Positions 45,501-54,563 of a stretch of DNA of 64,000 bases are shown in pieces; position 1 is the first letter of the stretch; each line of letters begins with the position of its first letter. The DNA is from CAWCBG01 sp963793845 (GTDB taxonomy: Bacteria; Acidobacteriota; Terriglobia; Terriglobales; Acidobacteriaceae). The notes under the pieces were generated by a model, which saw only the letters and a program-made list of their open reading frames with translations, searched no databases and was not told the origin of the DNA. The position numbers and the translations under genes are program-made. The stretch covers positions 372,001 to 436,000 of the forward strand of contig CAWCBG010000014.1 in the NCBI GenBank assembly GCA_963793845.1, read 5' to 3'.

Positions 45501-47101
45501 TGAGGAAGCAGCGACAGGTCACCAATCTTGACCGGGAAGCTGTCGAACGCTCCTTTGATCTGTCGATTGAAGTCGAGGAGCTTGCCGCGCTTGCGCTCCC
45601 AGCCCATCCACACGCCTTCGCGCGGGTTGTAGACGCGATGGCGATGGAAGAGGAAGAACGTGCCCGCACCGTTCGCGGCGTACTTCTCGTTCAAACCCTG
45701 AATCAGCTCCGTAGCCAGGTCTACCAGCGGATCGTTCTCATCCGGCGTCTCGTCCGAATCGGGCATATCGCTTAGCAGCGCGAAATGCAGATTGCGGCTG
45801 AGGTTCCCCAGATAGCGAACTTCCAGATCGTCTACCAGCCGCCGCACCTGTTTCTCGTTCAGCAGCAATGTGGGCACGGCCACAATGGTTACGCAATCGG
45901 GAGGAACGCCCTTGGAGAAGTCCAACTTGGGCAGAATGCGGGGCTGCAGCAGCGTGGTCGTGAGGTAGTTCATCACTTCGACCGCGCTCTGGCTGGCCGG
46001 CAGCAGCAGAATCAGGATGGCGCACATGCGGGTCCAGAACGAGCTGAACCCGTTGAAGACCGGGGTCATGATCGCGATCACGATCAGCAGCGTCAACACT
46101 TCAATGCCGCCGAGGTAGAACTCGTCGGGATGCCGCCGCAGAAATGCCTGAATGCGTTTGCTAATCGAGATACGGACCCCCGCCTCGCCCTGCAGCTGTT
46201 TTGCGCCTTCGTCGATCAGGTAGTAGCCCACGTGGCTTTGCCGCCAACCCACTCGCGGATCGTGGTGCCGCTGTTTGTGCGAGTCCAGCGCCAGCTGCAA
46301 AGCGAGCTGCGCAATCTCCGTCTCGGAGCAGTCCGAGTGCCGGGCAAACTCGGCCACCGTATGCCGGTAGAGCTCGCGCGTCTGAAAGTCGCTGCGGGCA
46401 TAAGCGCCGGCCGGGTCCTGCTGCAGAATCCGGTCGAAGGCGATAAGCGGCTCGATGATCTCCTTCCAGGGCGCTTCGATCGCGCTGCGCAAACTATCGA
46501 TCAGCAGCCCGATCTTCTGCGGACCGCCGTGACCGCGTAGTACCAGCTCGCCGCGGCGAGTGATCTCTTCCAGTAGAACCAGTTTCAGGGAAGGAATGGT
46601 CAGCGAGATCTCGGCCATGTTCAGCGGAGCGACTTCCTGAAACGCCTCGATGTAGGTGCTGAAAGCGTGATCGGAATGGAGATAGCCGGTCGCATTCAGG
46701 AAGCCCTCGGCAATGGCGAGCGCCCGCGGCTTGGTCACGCGATCGGGCGTGCGAACCTGGGGAGCATGCCGCAGGCCGGCGGCGCCCTGCCGCACCTCCT
46801 TCTGCGCCAGACGAACCAGGCGCGCGTTATCGTGCAGCCACTGGCGATCCTCCGGCAGCAATATTCCCGCTGGTGGATCGATCTCCGCCTCGCTGAGCAT
46901 CGCGTCCAGACGAAGATTCAAAGCGGCGACGCGTTCGGCAGCGTGCTGCGATTCCTTCAGCCCGGGAAGCCAGGTGACGGAGTGGGCCCAGTCGCGAGCG
47001 CGTTCTGCCAGTTGCCGCTCCTGCTGCGGCGTTTCCGCCAGAACCGCATCGAAACGCGACGGCGTCTCGACCAGCAGATCTCTATGAAGGTTGTCGACCA
47101 T
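42590..47101 (-). CDS. Cyclic beta-1,2-glucan synthase-like protein lacking the GH94 domain
   Basis: A 1,503-residue membrane protein. Residues 1-330 are soluble and helical; hydrophobic helices lie at about 330-375. A GT84 glycosyltransferase domain at about 400-700 has TLDSDTELPRG (540s) and HRWLRGDWQ (690s), and more helices occupy about 735-900. Residues 920-1490 form the glucoamylase-like/GH189 region with GISESGYAIIEENGNYSYR and MAHHQGMSLLAI. NdvB/ChvB proteins continue for about 1,300 residues with a GH94 phosphorylase-like domain; here the protein ends in a basic tail and a terminator follows. It should polymerise UDP-glucose into beta-1,2-glucan. An ABC exporter gene lies just upstream on the same strand. 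Confidence 0.85.
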   Translation of the reverse strand: MVDNLHRDLLVETPSRFDAVLAETPQQERQLAERARDWAHSVTWLPGLKESQHAAERVAALNLRLDAMLSEAEIDPPAGILLPEDRQWLHDNARLVRLAQKEVRQGAAGLRHAPQVRTPDRVTKPRALAIAEGFLNATGYLHSDHAFSTYIEAFQEVAPLNMAEISLTIPSLKLVLLEEITRRGELVLRGHGGPQKIGLLIDSLRSAIEAPWKEIIEPLIAFDRILQQDPAGAYARSDFQTRELYRHTVAEFARHSDCSETEIAQLALQLALDSHKQRHHDPRVGWRQSHVGYYLIDEGAKQLQGEAGVRISISKRIQAFLRRHPDEFYLGGIEVLTLLIVIAIMTPVFNGFSSFWTRMCAILILLLPASQSAVEVMNYLTTTLLQPRILPKLDFSKGVPPDCVTIVAVPTLLLNEKQVRRLVDDLEVRYLGNLSRNLHFALLSDMPDSDETPDENDPLVDLATELIQGLNEKYAANGAGTFFLFHRHRVYNPREGVWMGWERKRGKLLDFNRQIKGAFDSFPVKIGDLSLLPHVRFVLTLDSDTELPRGTAHRLIGAIAHPLNQAVIDPRRNVVTAGYGILQPRVGISVQSAARSRLASIYSGQTGFDIYTRAISDVYQDLYGEGIFTGKGLYEVDILQQVLEHRFPRNSLLSHDLIEGAYARAGLVSDVEVIDDYPSHYSAYNRRKHRWLRGDWQIVPWLFGKVPQENGRRVANPISFLSRWKILDNLRRSLVEAGMFLLFVLGWTLLPGRPVYWTLVTVAILFVPPFFQFVFSSIRALISGRLSSIRDAFVGLGASLVGVFLTLTFLAHQTLLSGDAVLRTLYRRMVSRERLLEWETAAEAELGTRKRTPVDILLNWTPVLALAVGGLVYLVRHRAIYSAVPILLLWALSKPVSLWLNRPPRPLRKQATRHDERFLRKAALHTWRYFAEFSNAEHNWLIPDNVQQQPAKVAARTSPTNLGFLLNARQVACEFGYLTVPEFAELTQRTLDTIRRLPRQRGHLFNWYATRTLEPDRPRFISTVDNGNLVASLVTLKQGCLELLRQPLLRPALLDGYADHLCALAEMKLISKRIVHSYEAPPGKTWLEKLLAPVELPQAAEVTEQADNARWFVGRTTELSQSIRQTVEDYTPWLLPEYSGLRPELSLAEAQQEIPLHRLPAYLEQLEYKLKHFGGETANAAQREQLRARISIARGNVAGLIAELQRIAAQCETLIREMDFSFLLDQRRKLLSIGSDAETGKVHAACYDLLASEARIAGFLAIAKGEIPQESWFTMGRAHVVDHGSPLLVSWTGTMFEYLMPSIWMRAYPETMLERTRAAAVRAQQLYAKENGIPWGISESGYAIIEENGNYSYRAFGVPHLAINQEEEPRLVVAPYATMLALDVDPAAAIKNLRWMAKKGWLARYGFYEAADYSPEVRPSRRQRYALVRSWMAHHQGMSLLAIANFLEDRVVQNWFHRDARVQATELLLQERPVRHVPAAAPRKKRSKAPRRLSPSPKEVAAA

Positions 47102-47220
47102 TTTGGGTTCCCGGTATGCCTGGCGCTTGTTTCATCATTCGCTTCGTATCAGGGCACGGCTTCAGCCGTGCCTCCGCTCAAGATGACAACCCGCGTCTTT
47201 CATCATTCGCTTCACAGCGC

Positions 47221-47261
47221 GGGTGCCCCACCCTTGTCCGCGTTTTTGCGGACAGGGTGGG
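47221..47261. repeat. Palindromic repeat, GGGTGCCCCACCCTT family
   Basis: CCCCACCCTTGTCCGCG and GCGGACAGGGTGGG form a hairpin of about 14 bp with a TTTTT loop and one bulge. It lies between the ABC exporter and glucan synthase genes. The recN-internal element at 37208-37249 has the same outer sequence. Another short palindrome (GGCACGGCTTCAGCCGTGCC) lies at 47154-47173. Confidence 0.8.
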
Positions 47262-47276
47262 AAGCCGCCGATCTCA

Positions 47277-47612
47277 CTAGCGATAACTCGACGCCTGCAT
47301 TTCAAACATCTCGGCGTAACGGCCGCCGAGCGCCATCAACTGCTCGTGGCTGCCGTCCTCAGCAATCCGTCCACCGGCCAGCACGACAATGCGGTCGGCC
47401 ATGCGCACGGTCGAAAACCGGTGCGAGATGAACAGCGCCATCTTGCCTTCGGTTAATTCGGCGAAGCGCTCGAACACCTCGAACTCGCTGCGCGCATCCA
47501 GCGCCGCCGTGGGCTCGTCGAGAATCAGCAGCTGCGCATCGCGCAGATAAGCGCGCGCCAGCGCCAGCTTCTGCCACTCTCCACCCGAGAGATCGACGCC
47601 CATCTCGAAACG
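47277..47612 (-). CDS. NdvA-like ABC exporter, C-terminal part after frameshift
   Basis: This frame supplies the end of the nucleotide-binding domain: the ABC signature VDLSGGEWQKLALARAYL, Walker B LLILDEPTAALD and the H-loop ALFISHRFSTVRMAD. The join with 47610-49099 is near 47611-47617; adding one base restores EQMLGRRFEMGVDLSGGE. It ends 175 bases before the glucan synthase gene. Confidence 0.85.
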   Translation of the reverse strand, partial: RFEMGVDLSGGEWQKLALARAYLRDAQLLILDEPTAALDARSEFEVFERFAELTEGKMALFISHRFSTVRMADRIVVLAGGRIAEDGSHEQLMALGGRYAEMFEMQASSYR

Positions 47613-49099
47613 CCGCCCAGCATCTGCTCGTACTTCTCCGGCAGCTTGCCGATCACGTCGTCGGCCAGGCTCTTGTGCGCCGCGGTAGCGATTTCCTCAG
47701 TGTTGCCCAGCTCCTCGATGCGGCCAACGGCGATGTTCTCTCGCGCCGTCATCTCGTAGCGCATGAAGTCCTGGAAGATCACCCCGATCTCGCGGTAGAG
47801 GTCTTCCAGGTCATATTCGCGAAGGTCGATGCCGTCCAGCAGGATCTGGCCTTCGGTCGGATCGTAGAGCCGCGTCATCAGCTTCACGATGGTGGTCTTG
47901 CCCTCGCCGTTCTCGCCGATCAACGCCACTCGCTCGCCGGGGCGCAGGGTGAAGTCGAGATTCTTCAGGATTCGCCGTGGACTTCCCGGATACGAAAACG
48001 AGACGTTACGAAACTCAAAGCCGCGCATGACCGGCCGCGGCGCAGGCAGCGCGTTCGGCTTGGAGCGAATGGTCGGTTCCATCTGAAAGAAGGCCAGCAG
48101 GTCGGTGAGGAACAGCGCCTGATCGGCAACGCCGGACAGCGTCGAGAAAATCTGCTGAATGTTCGAGCTCGCCTGCAGGATCGCTCCTGCCAGGAAGTAC
48201 AGCGTGCCGATACTCAGCACGCCGATGACAGTCTTGTAGATGACCCAGACATAGGCGGAGTAATAGCCTAGCGAGCCGATGATGGAGAGGAAGACGCCCG
48301 CCACCAGTTTGCGCTTCGACAGCGCGACGTTCTCTTCGTAGACCTTGTCGGCCAGCGTGGCGAAGCGGTCGGTGAGGAATTTGCTCAGGCCGAAGAGCTT
48401 CAGTTCTTTCGCAGCTTCCTTGCTGCCGCCGACCTGACGCAGGTAGTCCATCTGCCGCCGCATCACCGTCTGGCGGAAATTCTTGGCATAACCCAAAAAC
48501 GCGAAGTGACTTTCTCCGACAAAGGCGGGCAGCACTCCGGCAATCAGCAGCAGCAACAGCCAGGGCGAGTAATAGACGATGCCCACCGAGAGCGTGACCG
48601 TGGTGATCACCTGCTGCTGCAATCGGCCCAACATCTGGATCATGGCCAGCCGGTCGGTGGCCTGCACCCGTGCGCGCTCCAGGCGGTCGTAGAAGTCGGG
48701 GTCTTCGTAGGCCATTACGTCGAGCTCCGCAGCGTGGCGCATCACCTCGATGCTGACGTAGCGGGTGTACTTGTCGGCGAGCATCTGGTCGGTAAAATCC
48801 ACAATGCGGCTGAACACATTGCCCAGAACAGCCAGTCCAAACTCGGCTGCTACCAGCCACCACAGTCGCGTAGGAACCGCCTGGTGATGCGAGACCACGC
48901 CGACAATTCCGTCGATGATCAGCTTGCTGACGTACAGGATGGCGAGCGGCTGTATTGCAACCAGAATGCGGAACAGAATTCCGGCAACCACGACACTCGG
49001 GCCCGACACCCAGACCATCTTGAGCACCGGCGGAAGATTGCGCAGCGCCGACATGCGCTCCTGCCACGCACTCTTGAGGTTTTTCTGCTCCTGAGCCAT
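47610..49099 (-). CDS. NdvA-like ABC exporter, N-terminal part before frameshift
   Basis: About 495 residues: a six-helix exporter membrane domain (about 40-330), then a nucleotide-binding domain with Walker A LIGENGEGKTTIVKLM and Q-loop IGVIFQDFM. With its C-terminal part the full half-transporter has about 605 residues, similar to NdvA/ChvA and MsbA exporters. The start at the ATG at 49099 is preferred over a TTG at 49132. It lies upstream of the glucan synthase on the same strand; in rhizobia NdvA exports the product of NdvB, so the same pairing is likely here. The frame stays open to 47525. Confidence 0.88.
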
Positions 49100-49398
49100 C
49101 ACTCTCTGCTTCGGAAGAATGGGTTCTGACAATTGAGTTGGATTGGGGCGTGCCGCCTCGCACCGAGACTTGCTATCAAAGATGCAGAAAACGCAAGCAT
49201 AGTTGGTTCAGGCACTTAGGACCTGCCCGGCAGGTTAAACACTCGCCCGCTCGAATCCAGATTTTGAGTTTTGGTCAGAACTGGGGTTCATTTTCGATCA
49301 CTCTGCTTTTACGCTTGTGGCATCTCACTGACCGGGTTTAAACCGAGGTCAGGCCATCAGCACAATTCAAGATTGATGACATCCCGGAGGTAGGCGCC

Positions 49399-49911
49399 AT
49401 GTGCCGCGTTGTGTCTCTACTGTTCGTTTCCTTTGCATTTGCTGCCGCGCTGTTCGCTCAGGGAACCTCATCCCTGGCTACCGCCAGTTGCAACTTCGAT
49501 CCCAACAAGCAACTCACCGTCGAGTATCAGCGCATGAACGTCAACGTGAAGAAGCCAGTCTTCGGTCACGAGATTCCTTATGACAAAGTGTGGGCTCCGG
49601 GAGGCAAGCCGCTGACCTTGTTTCTGACTTCGCCAGTCACAATCGGCAACAAGGAACTGGCGATCGGCGCTTACACGATGTTTGTGATTCCTTCGGAAAA
49701 ACAGTGGACGCTGATCGTCTCCAAGGGCACCGACACCAGCGGGAAGTACGACGAGTCAGAAGACATTGTGCGCGTGCCGATGCAGTATGGAGACCTGATG
49801 AATCCGGAGGCTGAGTTCAGCATCTACTTCGCCCACGTCGCGCCCAAGCAGTGCAGCATGCGTCTCGATCTCGACAAGTCGCGGGCGTGGGTGGTGTTTC
49901 AGGAGCCATAA
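49399..49911 (+). CDS. DUF2911 domain secreted protein
   Basis: A 170-residue protein with a signal peptide (SLLFVSFAFAAALFAQG) and the DUF2911 body: LTVEYQRMNVNVKKPVFGHE, PYDKVWAPGGKPLT, then ELAIGAYTMFVIPSEKQWTL. Family members are common in Bacteroidota and Acidobacteriota; the function is unknown. CGGAGGTAGG lies about 6 bases before the ATG. Confidence 0.88.
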   Translation: MCRVVSLLFVSFAFAAALFAQGTSSLATASCNFDPNKQLTVEYQRMNVNVKKPVFGHEIPYDKVWAPGGKPLTLFLTSPVTIGNKELAIGAYTMFVIPSEKQWTLIVSKGTDTSGKYDESEDIVRVPMQYGDLMNPEAEFSIYFAHVAPKQCSMRLDLDKSRAWVVFQEP

Positions 49912-50279
49912 GACTAAGGACGATCCTAACTGGTGACGCAGTTCGAAGAGCGGGGACAAAGCCGACGGCGGTCGATCGAGCCGCGCAGCGGCGCAATGAT
50001 TTGAGCTGCGGGCGTCAGCCCAGGGTGCGCGCGTGAAAAATTCCCGAGCCATGTGGCGGCGACCCAACGTGGTCGGACATGGCAACGGCTGTCTGTCGCG
50101 GTGCACAATTCTTCCGCGAGAAGGGCCAATCGGCGGCAAATCTGGTCCCGCAACGCGAAACGGGAACGCAGTTGTTTGCAATGGTTTGCAAGACACCACC
50201 AAAATGGGGGTTGGCGGCTCGAACCTCGAAGCATAGTGAGAAGAGTTTCGCCAACCCCTCCTGCTCTGGAAGAGCCGGC
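49912..50279. other. Intergenic, no gene recognised
   Basis: About 370 bases between the convergent DUF2911 and YfhO genes. Open frames on both strands are short and show no conserved motifs. No RNA gene or terminator with a clear T-run was seen. Confidence 0.5.
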
Positions 50280-53081
50280 TCAGGCCGGTTCGCTCGGCTT
50301 GGACGGAAGAGGTTTTTGCCGCGAAGTCCACAGAATACCGACGATTATGAGCGAGGTCAGGATCATGCTGATCAGACCGGCGATCACGGATCGCGGAAGA
50401 TAGCTAAATTCAATCCGATGCGAGCCGGCAGGCACAAACACTCCGCGTACCACAGCGTCGGTGCGGTAAATCCGGGTGGGCTGGCCATCGATTCGAGCCT
50501 GCCAACCGGGTAGGAACAGGTCGGCGAGCACCAGGTAACACATTGCAGGACAATGAGTTTCGAGCGTCGCATGATTCGGCGAGTACGCCAGGCGATCGAC
50601 GGTTCCAGTAGAAAGAGACGGCGACTGCGCGGAGGGTTCGCCCTCGACCAGCGTTTCCTGCCGCGGATCGAAAGGACGATCGGCGTCCCAAAGCCGGTTG
50701 CGCGCGTCGATGTAATCGCGAACCCAGGTCAGCTTCGCGGCGAAGCGGGCGCGCGGCATCGCGGCGGAGTTTTCCAGGACGACGATGCCGTCGTTCTGCG
50801 CGATTTCGCGATAGGGATTCGGCGTGCGCGGCAACGCGGCGGCACGCCACAGCGAAATGTTCGACACGCGCAGCGGAGAGGAACTGCCGGTAGCAAAGCG
50901 CAAATCGACCGGCTCGTCCTGCGGGCCGGTAACGTAGGTGAAGACCCACGTAGACGGCTGCTGCGCGATGAGCACGTTACTGACGCTGAACATTTCACGC
51001 GGACGCCAGTACGACGGATTCATGAACCACACATCCAGGCGGGGATTGACCTTCGCCGCGCTCTGCAGCTCGAAGCGAAGTTCATAGACGCTGTCTTTCT
51101 CCAGCAGCAGACCGGGCTGCTTCATCCCGCACGGAAGCTCAGAACAGGCGAACGGCGCATCAAGGTTCGCCGGGCTTCCGGAGAGCGCAATCCAAGCCGC
51201 CGGTGACAACAGGTTCTCGCGGCCCGAGCCGGACGGCGCGGCGTCCGACGTTGCAGGCGATGCCTCAGCAAAAATGTTTTGCAGCGACTTCCACTGCTCT
51301 TGCGTGGCGAAGATGAAGCGCGTATTCAGCAGCGAGAGAATGGCGTTGTTGGCCATGGTCTCGCGCCAGGGATTGTCTCCGATTTCATTGGTCTGCAGCA
51401 GGTCGGAGTAGTCGCCGGGAATCAGCGCGCTGTAACCGAAAATGTGATCGAGCCCAGCCATCTCGTTCAGGTTGGGCCGGATGAACGGATGCTCGCGGTC
51501 GAGCGACCAGATGCGGAAGGCTTCGCCTCTTGCCGCTTGCGTCGCGGCCCGGTTCGTCGCCTCTTCCACCGCGTCGGGTTGACCGGGCGTGAAGTGCGGC
51601 TGATCGGTTCCACCGAACCACCACAGATCGAGGCAGACCAGCGCGATCGCCGCCACCGCAATGCCGCGGCTGTTCGGGCGGCGCGTCCAGCTCCAGAAAA
51701 CACATCCCGAAACCAGCAGCGTGACGACGGCAATGATCATGTCAGGATTGCTGAAGCGCATGCCCTGATGCAGCCGCACGATCCAGAGTCCGTCGAGTGG
51801 AGCGATCGTCGGATTCATGGAGCCGAGGATCGCGCGAATCTTGATCAGCATGATCGCAGCGAGCGCCAGGAAGCCCAGCGGTATCGCCCATGCCAATCGT
51901 TGGCGCGTCCTCTCAGCGAGGCGAGGCAGGTTGCCGGCAAATAGCGCCGCCAGCATGGCAACGGAAAATGCCAGGAAGATGAGATGGACCCGGTGATCGC
52001 GAAAGAAGTTGTAGACCGGGATGTGGAACAGCACGCGGCCCAGCGGAGTGTATCCGCCGAACGATAGCAGCGACGAAACTACGACCGCCGTTGCCGCAAA
52101 GCGGACGGCGCGCGAGGTGCGCCACAACCACAGGGCAGCCACCGCGAGCATCAGCGGCAGAACGCCCATGTACATGGCTGCGACTGCCAGTTGCTCAGCT
52201 CCGAAGTAGGGGACTGCGTGATAGCGCAGCCAGTCGGCGCCCATGAGATATGGAAAGAGCACTTGCACGAACGATTGCGGCGCGACCGAAAGCGAGGCGA
52301 AGTGGCTGTAGGGAAGCTGTGCCAGGTTGGAGTAGGGCTTGAACTCCATGGTCGGCAGCACGACCGACGCGCCGAGCCCCGCGCTGAATAGGCCCATGGC
52401 CGCGAAGCCGGCAAGCATCTTTCCCTGGCGGGGCTGTTCGCGTCCGGCAATCAGCAGATAGAGGCCGCCGTAAATCGCGCTCAGCAACACCGTTTGCGGC
52501 CAGCCGGCCAGCAACTGCATCGCCAGGCAGAGACCACCCAGAGCGCAGTACTTCCAGCGAAGGCTGCGAATCCATTTTTCCAGGCAGAAGAAGAACGGAG
52601 CGATCCACGCCGCCGAGTTGAAAACTCCGGTGGCCTCGTAGTGCAGCGTGATGTAGCCGCAGAACGCGAACGCCACTGCGCCGAGCCAGGCTGCCTCGTC
52701 GCGCTCAGTGAACAGGCGAAAGTAGGCGTGGGTGAAGCCTAGCAGCAAAAGGAAGTGGAAGATGATTGAGAGATTGAACGCCAGTACCGGTGGAAACAGC
52801 AGGTACATCACCACGTTGGGCGGATAAAACGGCGCCGTCTGCACGATGGCGATGTGCGACATGCCGCTGAAGATGTAGGGGTTCCACAGGGGCAGCGCGC
52901 CGGACTTGAACATCTGCGCGGAAAACGCGCGGCTGGGGAGGTAGTCGATCTGGCCGTCGCCGCCGCGCTTCGAGAGGAGCGTGCCGGTAGAGATCGTCCA
53001 GACTGCGACCGCCAGCAGCGCCACGGCGGCGAGCCAGTAGAAAGGACGGATGCGACGAGGCAGTGGACGGTCTGCGGTCAA
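50280..53081 (-). CDS. YfhO-family membrane protein
   Basis: A membrane protein of about 930 residues with a dozen or more hydrophobic helices in the first 500 residues. A characteristic segment, YSHFASLSVAPQSFVQVLFP, occurs there, and a soluble C-terminal domain follows that ends with a last helix before the tail. YfhO proteins are GT-C-like membrane proteins; in Gram-positives some add sugar to lipoteichoic acid. The frame is open to 53390, but bases 53220-53290 are AT-rich and non-coding in character. I prefer a TTG at 53081, with GGAG 6 bases upstream, giving a short tail before the first helix. The start is uncertain. Confidence 0.8.
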   Translation of the reverse strand: MTADRPLPRRIRPFYWLAAVALLAVAVWTISTGTLLSKRGGDGQIDYLPSRAFSAQMFKSGALPLWNPYIFSGMSHIAIVQTAPFYPPNVVMYLLFPPVLAFNLSIIFHFLLLLGFTHAYFRLFTERDEAAWLGAVAFAFCGYITLHYEATGVFNSAAWIAPFFFCLEKWIRSLRWKYCALGGLCLAMQLLAGWPQTVLLSAIYGGLYLLIAGREQPRQGKMLAGFAAMGLFSAGLGASVVLPTMEFKPYSNLAQLPYSHFASLSVAPQSFVQVLFPYLMGADWLRYHAVPYFGAEQLAVAAMYMGVLPLMLAVAALWLWRTSRAVRFAATAVVVSSLLSFGGYTPLGRVLFHIPVYNFFRDHRVHLIFLAFSVAMLAALFAGNLPRLAERTRQRLAWAIPLGFLALAAIMLIKIRAILGSMNPTIAPLDGLWIVRLHQGMRFSNPDMIIAVVTLLVSGCVFWSWTRRPNSRGIAVAAIALVCLDLWWFGGTDQPHFTPGQPDAVEEATNRAATQAARGEAFRIWSLDREHPFIRPNLNEMAGLDHIFGYSALIPGDYSDLLQTNEIGDNPWRETMANNAILSLLNTRFIFATQEQWKSLQNIFAEASPATSDAAPSGSGRENLLSPAAWIALSGSPANLDAPFACSELPCGMKQPGLLLEKDSVYELRFELQSAAKVNPRLDVWFMNPSYWRPREMFSVSNVLIAQQPSTWVFTYVTGPQDEPVDLRFATGSSSPLRVSNISLWRAAALPRTPNPYREIAQNDGIVVLENSAAMPRARFAAKLTWVRDYIDARNRLWDADRPFDPRQETLVEGEPSAQSPSLSTGTVDRLAYSPNHATLETHCPAMCYLVLADLFLPGWQARIDGQPTRIYRTDAVVRGVFVPAGSHRIEFSYLPRSVIAGLISMILTSLIIVGILWTSRQKPLPSKPSEPA

Positions 53082-53833
53082 GCGAGGCTCCGGTGGGCTA
53101 GTAGTGCAGCTTGAAGCGTCGGGATATCGCGCGAAGCGGCGAGATGTCGCAGGGGAGGGGACATGAACAAGAAATTCGGTTCTGTTACGGTAACTTCGGG
53201 CCAGTTGGAGTAACTCATTAGAAAGAAACATTATTTTAACGAGAAGGTAATTGGTAAAATTTTTTCCAGTTTTCTTTAAAGCGGTCGCTTGGTTTGCCTC
53301 TCGCGAATCGCTTTTCATTTGAGAGCCTTTTCTCTTCCTTTGGGGATCCGGACTTTGAGCGGGACGTACGTAGTTGTTGAGCCCTGCCACCGGGACAGGT
53401 ATATTGGCGAACAGGCATTCCGCTTTAACAACAGAAACACCAAAGACAATCCGCTGAATGATGCCGACCGTTTTACTTTGGCTCTGTCGCAGATTGTCGG
53501 GAAGCGGCTCACTTACGCCAAGCTAACTGGCCCGGTGGGGGGAACGAGTTTCTAACCCCTATCGGAAGGAGAGCGGGAAGCAGGTTTCCGCTTCTTCGCT
53601 TGCTTCTCCCGGTCCCAGTTGAGCTTTGATTTCAGAGTGCGGAACGGCGATAAGCCGTTTCATGAAGTCTGTGAATGTAGCGAAGTCTCCCGCATCACTC
53701 TTGGCGAACTGAACGGGTTGATTCGCGAACATCTTTGGACGCACACACGCTCCAGATCGCGGCGTAGCGCTGATGTGTCACAAGTCAAATTGGTCATGGC
53801 CCATGTGTGATTCTAGTATTCGGGGAAAATGCA
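53082..53833. other. Intergenic, AT-rich in part
   Basis: About 750 bases. The 53220-53290 segment is visibly AT-rich (runs such as AAAATTTTTTCC), unlike its surroundings, and probably holds the yfhO promoter. No convincing gene was found at 53290-53830; short frames on both strands lack conserved features. Confidence 0.5.
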
Positions 53834-54268
53834 ATGCCTGAACAAGAAAACGTATTTCGCGCCTATCTCCAAATGGCCCTCTTCTGCGAGAAGGTATTGC
53901 GCGAAGCCGATGGAGTCATGAGCGTGATTCGCGTGATCGATCGCTTCACGGTTCATGGAACTACTCCAGAGATGCCACCTAGCGTGCTGCCGTTCACGAT
54001 TGTGATTAGCTTCAAGTCAGGGTTTATGCGAGGCAAGCAGGTCATCGCCATTCGGCCTAAGTCCCCCACAGGTGAAGATCTTCCGGCGATGGAATTTCCA
54101 GTCTTGTTTGAAGGCGATGACGATAGAGGGGTTGCGATGGGATTTCCCGTGCAATGGATTCCACCCGAAGAGGGTCTCTATTGGTGGGATGTGTATCTGA
54201 ATCAGGAAATGGTTACTCGTATGCCACTAAGAGTGATTTACCAGAGGACGGGACCGACCACTGGTTGA
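53834..54268 (+). CDS. Hypothetical protein, DUF6941-like
   Basis: A 144-residue cytoplasmic protein. It begins RAYLQMALFCEKVLREADG, then VIRVIDRFTVHGTTPEMP and ends in a region with EGLYWWDVYLN and MPLRVIY. The pattern (sub-unit length, early aliphatic strand, later beta-sandwich strands) resembles the DUF6941 family. Start at 53834 with GGGGA upstream. Its last 56 bases overlap the convergent gene 54213-54563. Function unknown. Confidence 0.65.
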   Translation: MPEQENVFRAYLQMALFCEKVLREADGVMSVIRVIDRFTVHGTTPEMPPSVLPFTIVISFKSGFMRGKQVIAIRPKSPTGEDLPAMEFPVLFEGDDDRGVAMGFPVQWIPPEEGLYWWDVYLNQEMVTRMPLRVIYQRTGPTTG

Positions 54269-54563
54269 AGGTGAAGGTATTTGCGGTTCCGCTTTGTATC
54301 TCGCCAGCAACCAAATACTGCTGGGATAAGTATTGGTGTGACAGGTGCACCAGTTCTTTGCGGAAATCGCGTTCCGACAGTTGTCCGTTGTCGTGCTCGG
54401 CTAGTAGGAGTTCAATTGCATATGCAAGCCGCTGCGCAAGCAAATCGGAATCTTTGTGCATGTTCCAACTGTGCTGAACGAACCAATCCTCAAAGCTGTC
54501 GAGAGACACTTCTTCCGCCGCCAGACGAACGAGTTCATTCCGCAATTCGGCGTATGCAAGCAT
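54213..54563 (-). CDS. Small hypothetical protein, helical and acidic
   Basis: A 116-residue protein, mostly helical and acidic: YAELRNELVRLAAEEVSLDS, FEDWFVQHSWNMH, then LAYAIELLLAEHDNGQLSE. It resembles small conserved proteins found beside mobile or phage-type genes, but I cannot name the family with certainty. Its ATG (54561-54563) overlaps the ATG of the divergent gene at 54562 by two bases, and its 3' end overlaps the gene at 53834. Confidence 0.65.
   Translation of the reverse strand: MLAYAELRNELVRLAAEEVSLDSFEDWFVQHSWNMHKDSDLLAQRLAYAIELLLAEHDNGQLSERDFRKELVHLSHQYLSQQYLVAGEIQSGTANTFTFNQWSVPSSGKSLLVAYE

Noticed and set aside
42590..47101. Frameshift as the cause of the short glucan synthase
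   Set aside because: A terminator hairpin follows the stop by 20 bases, and the next gene starts soon after, so there is no room for a missing domain.
49240..49270. tRNA-like string GCTCGAATCCAG
   Set aside because: No acceptor, D or anticodon stem surrounds it.
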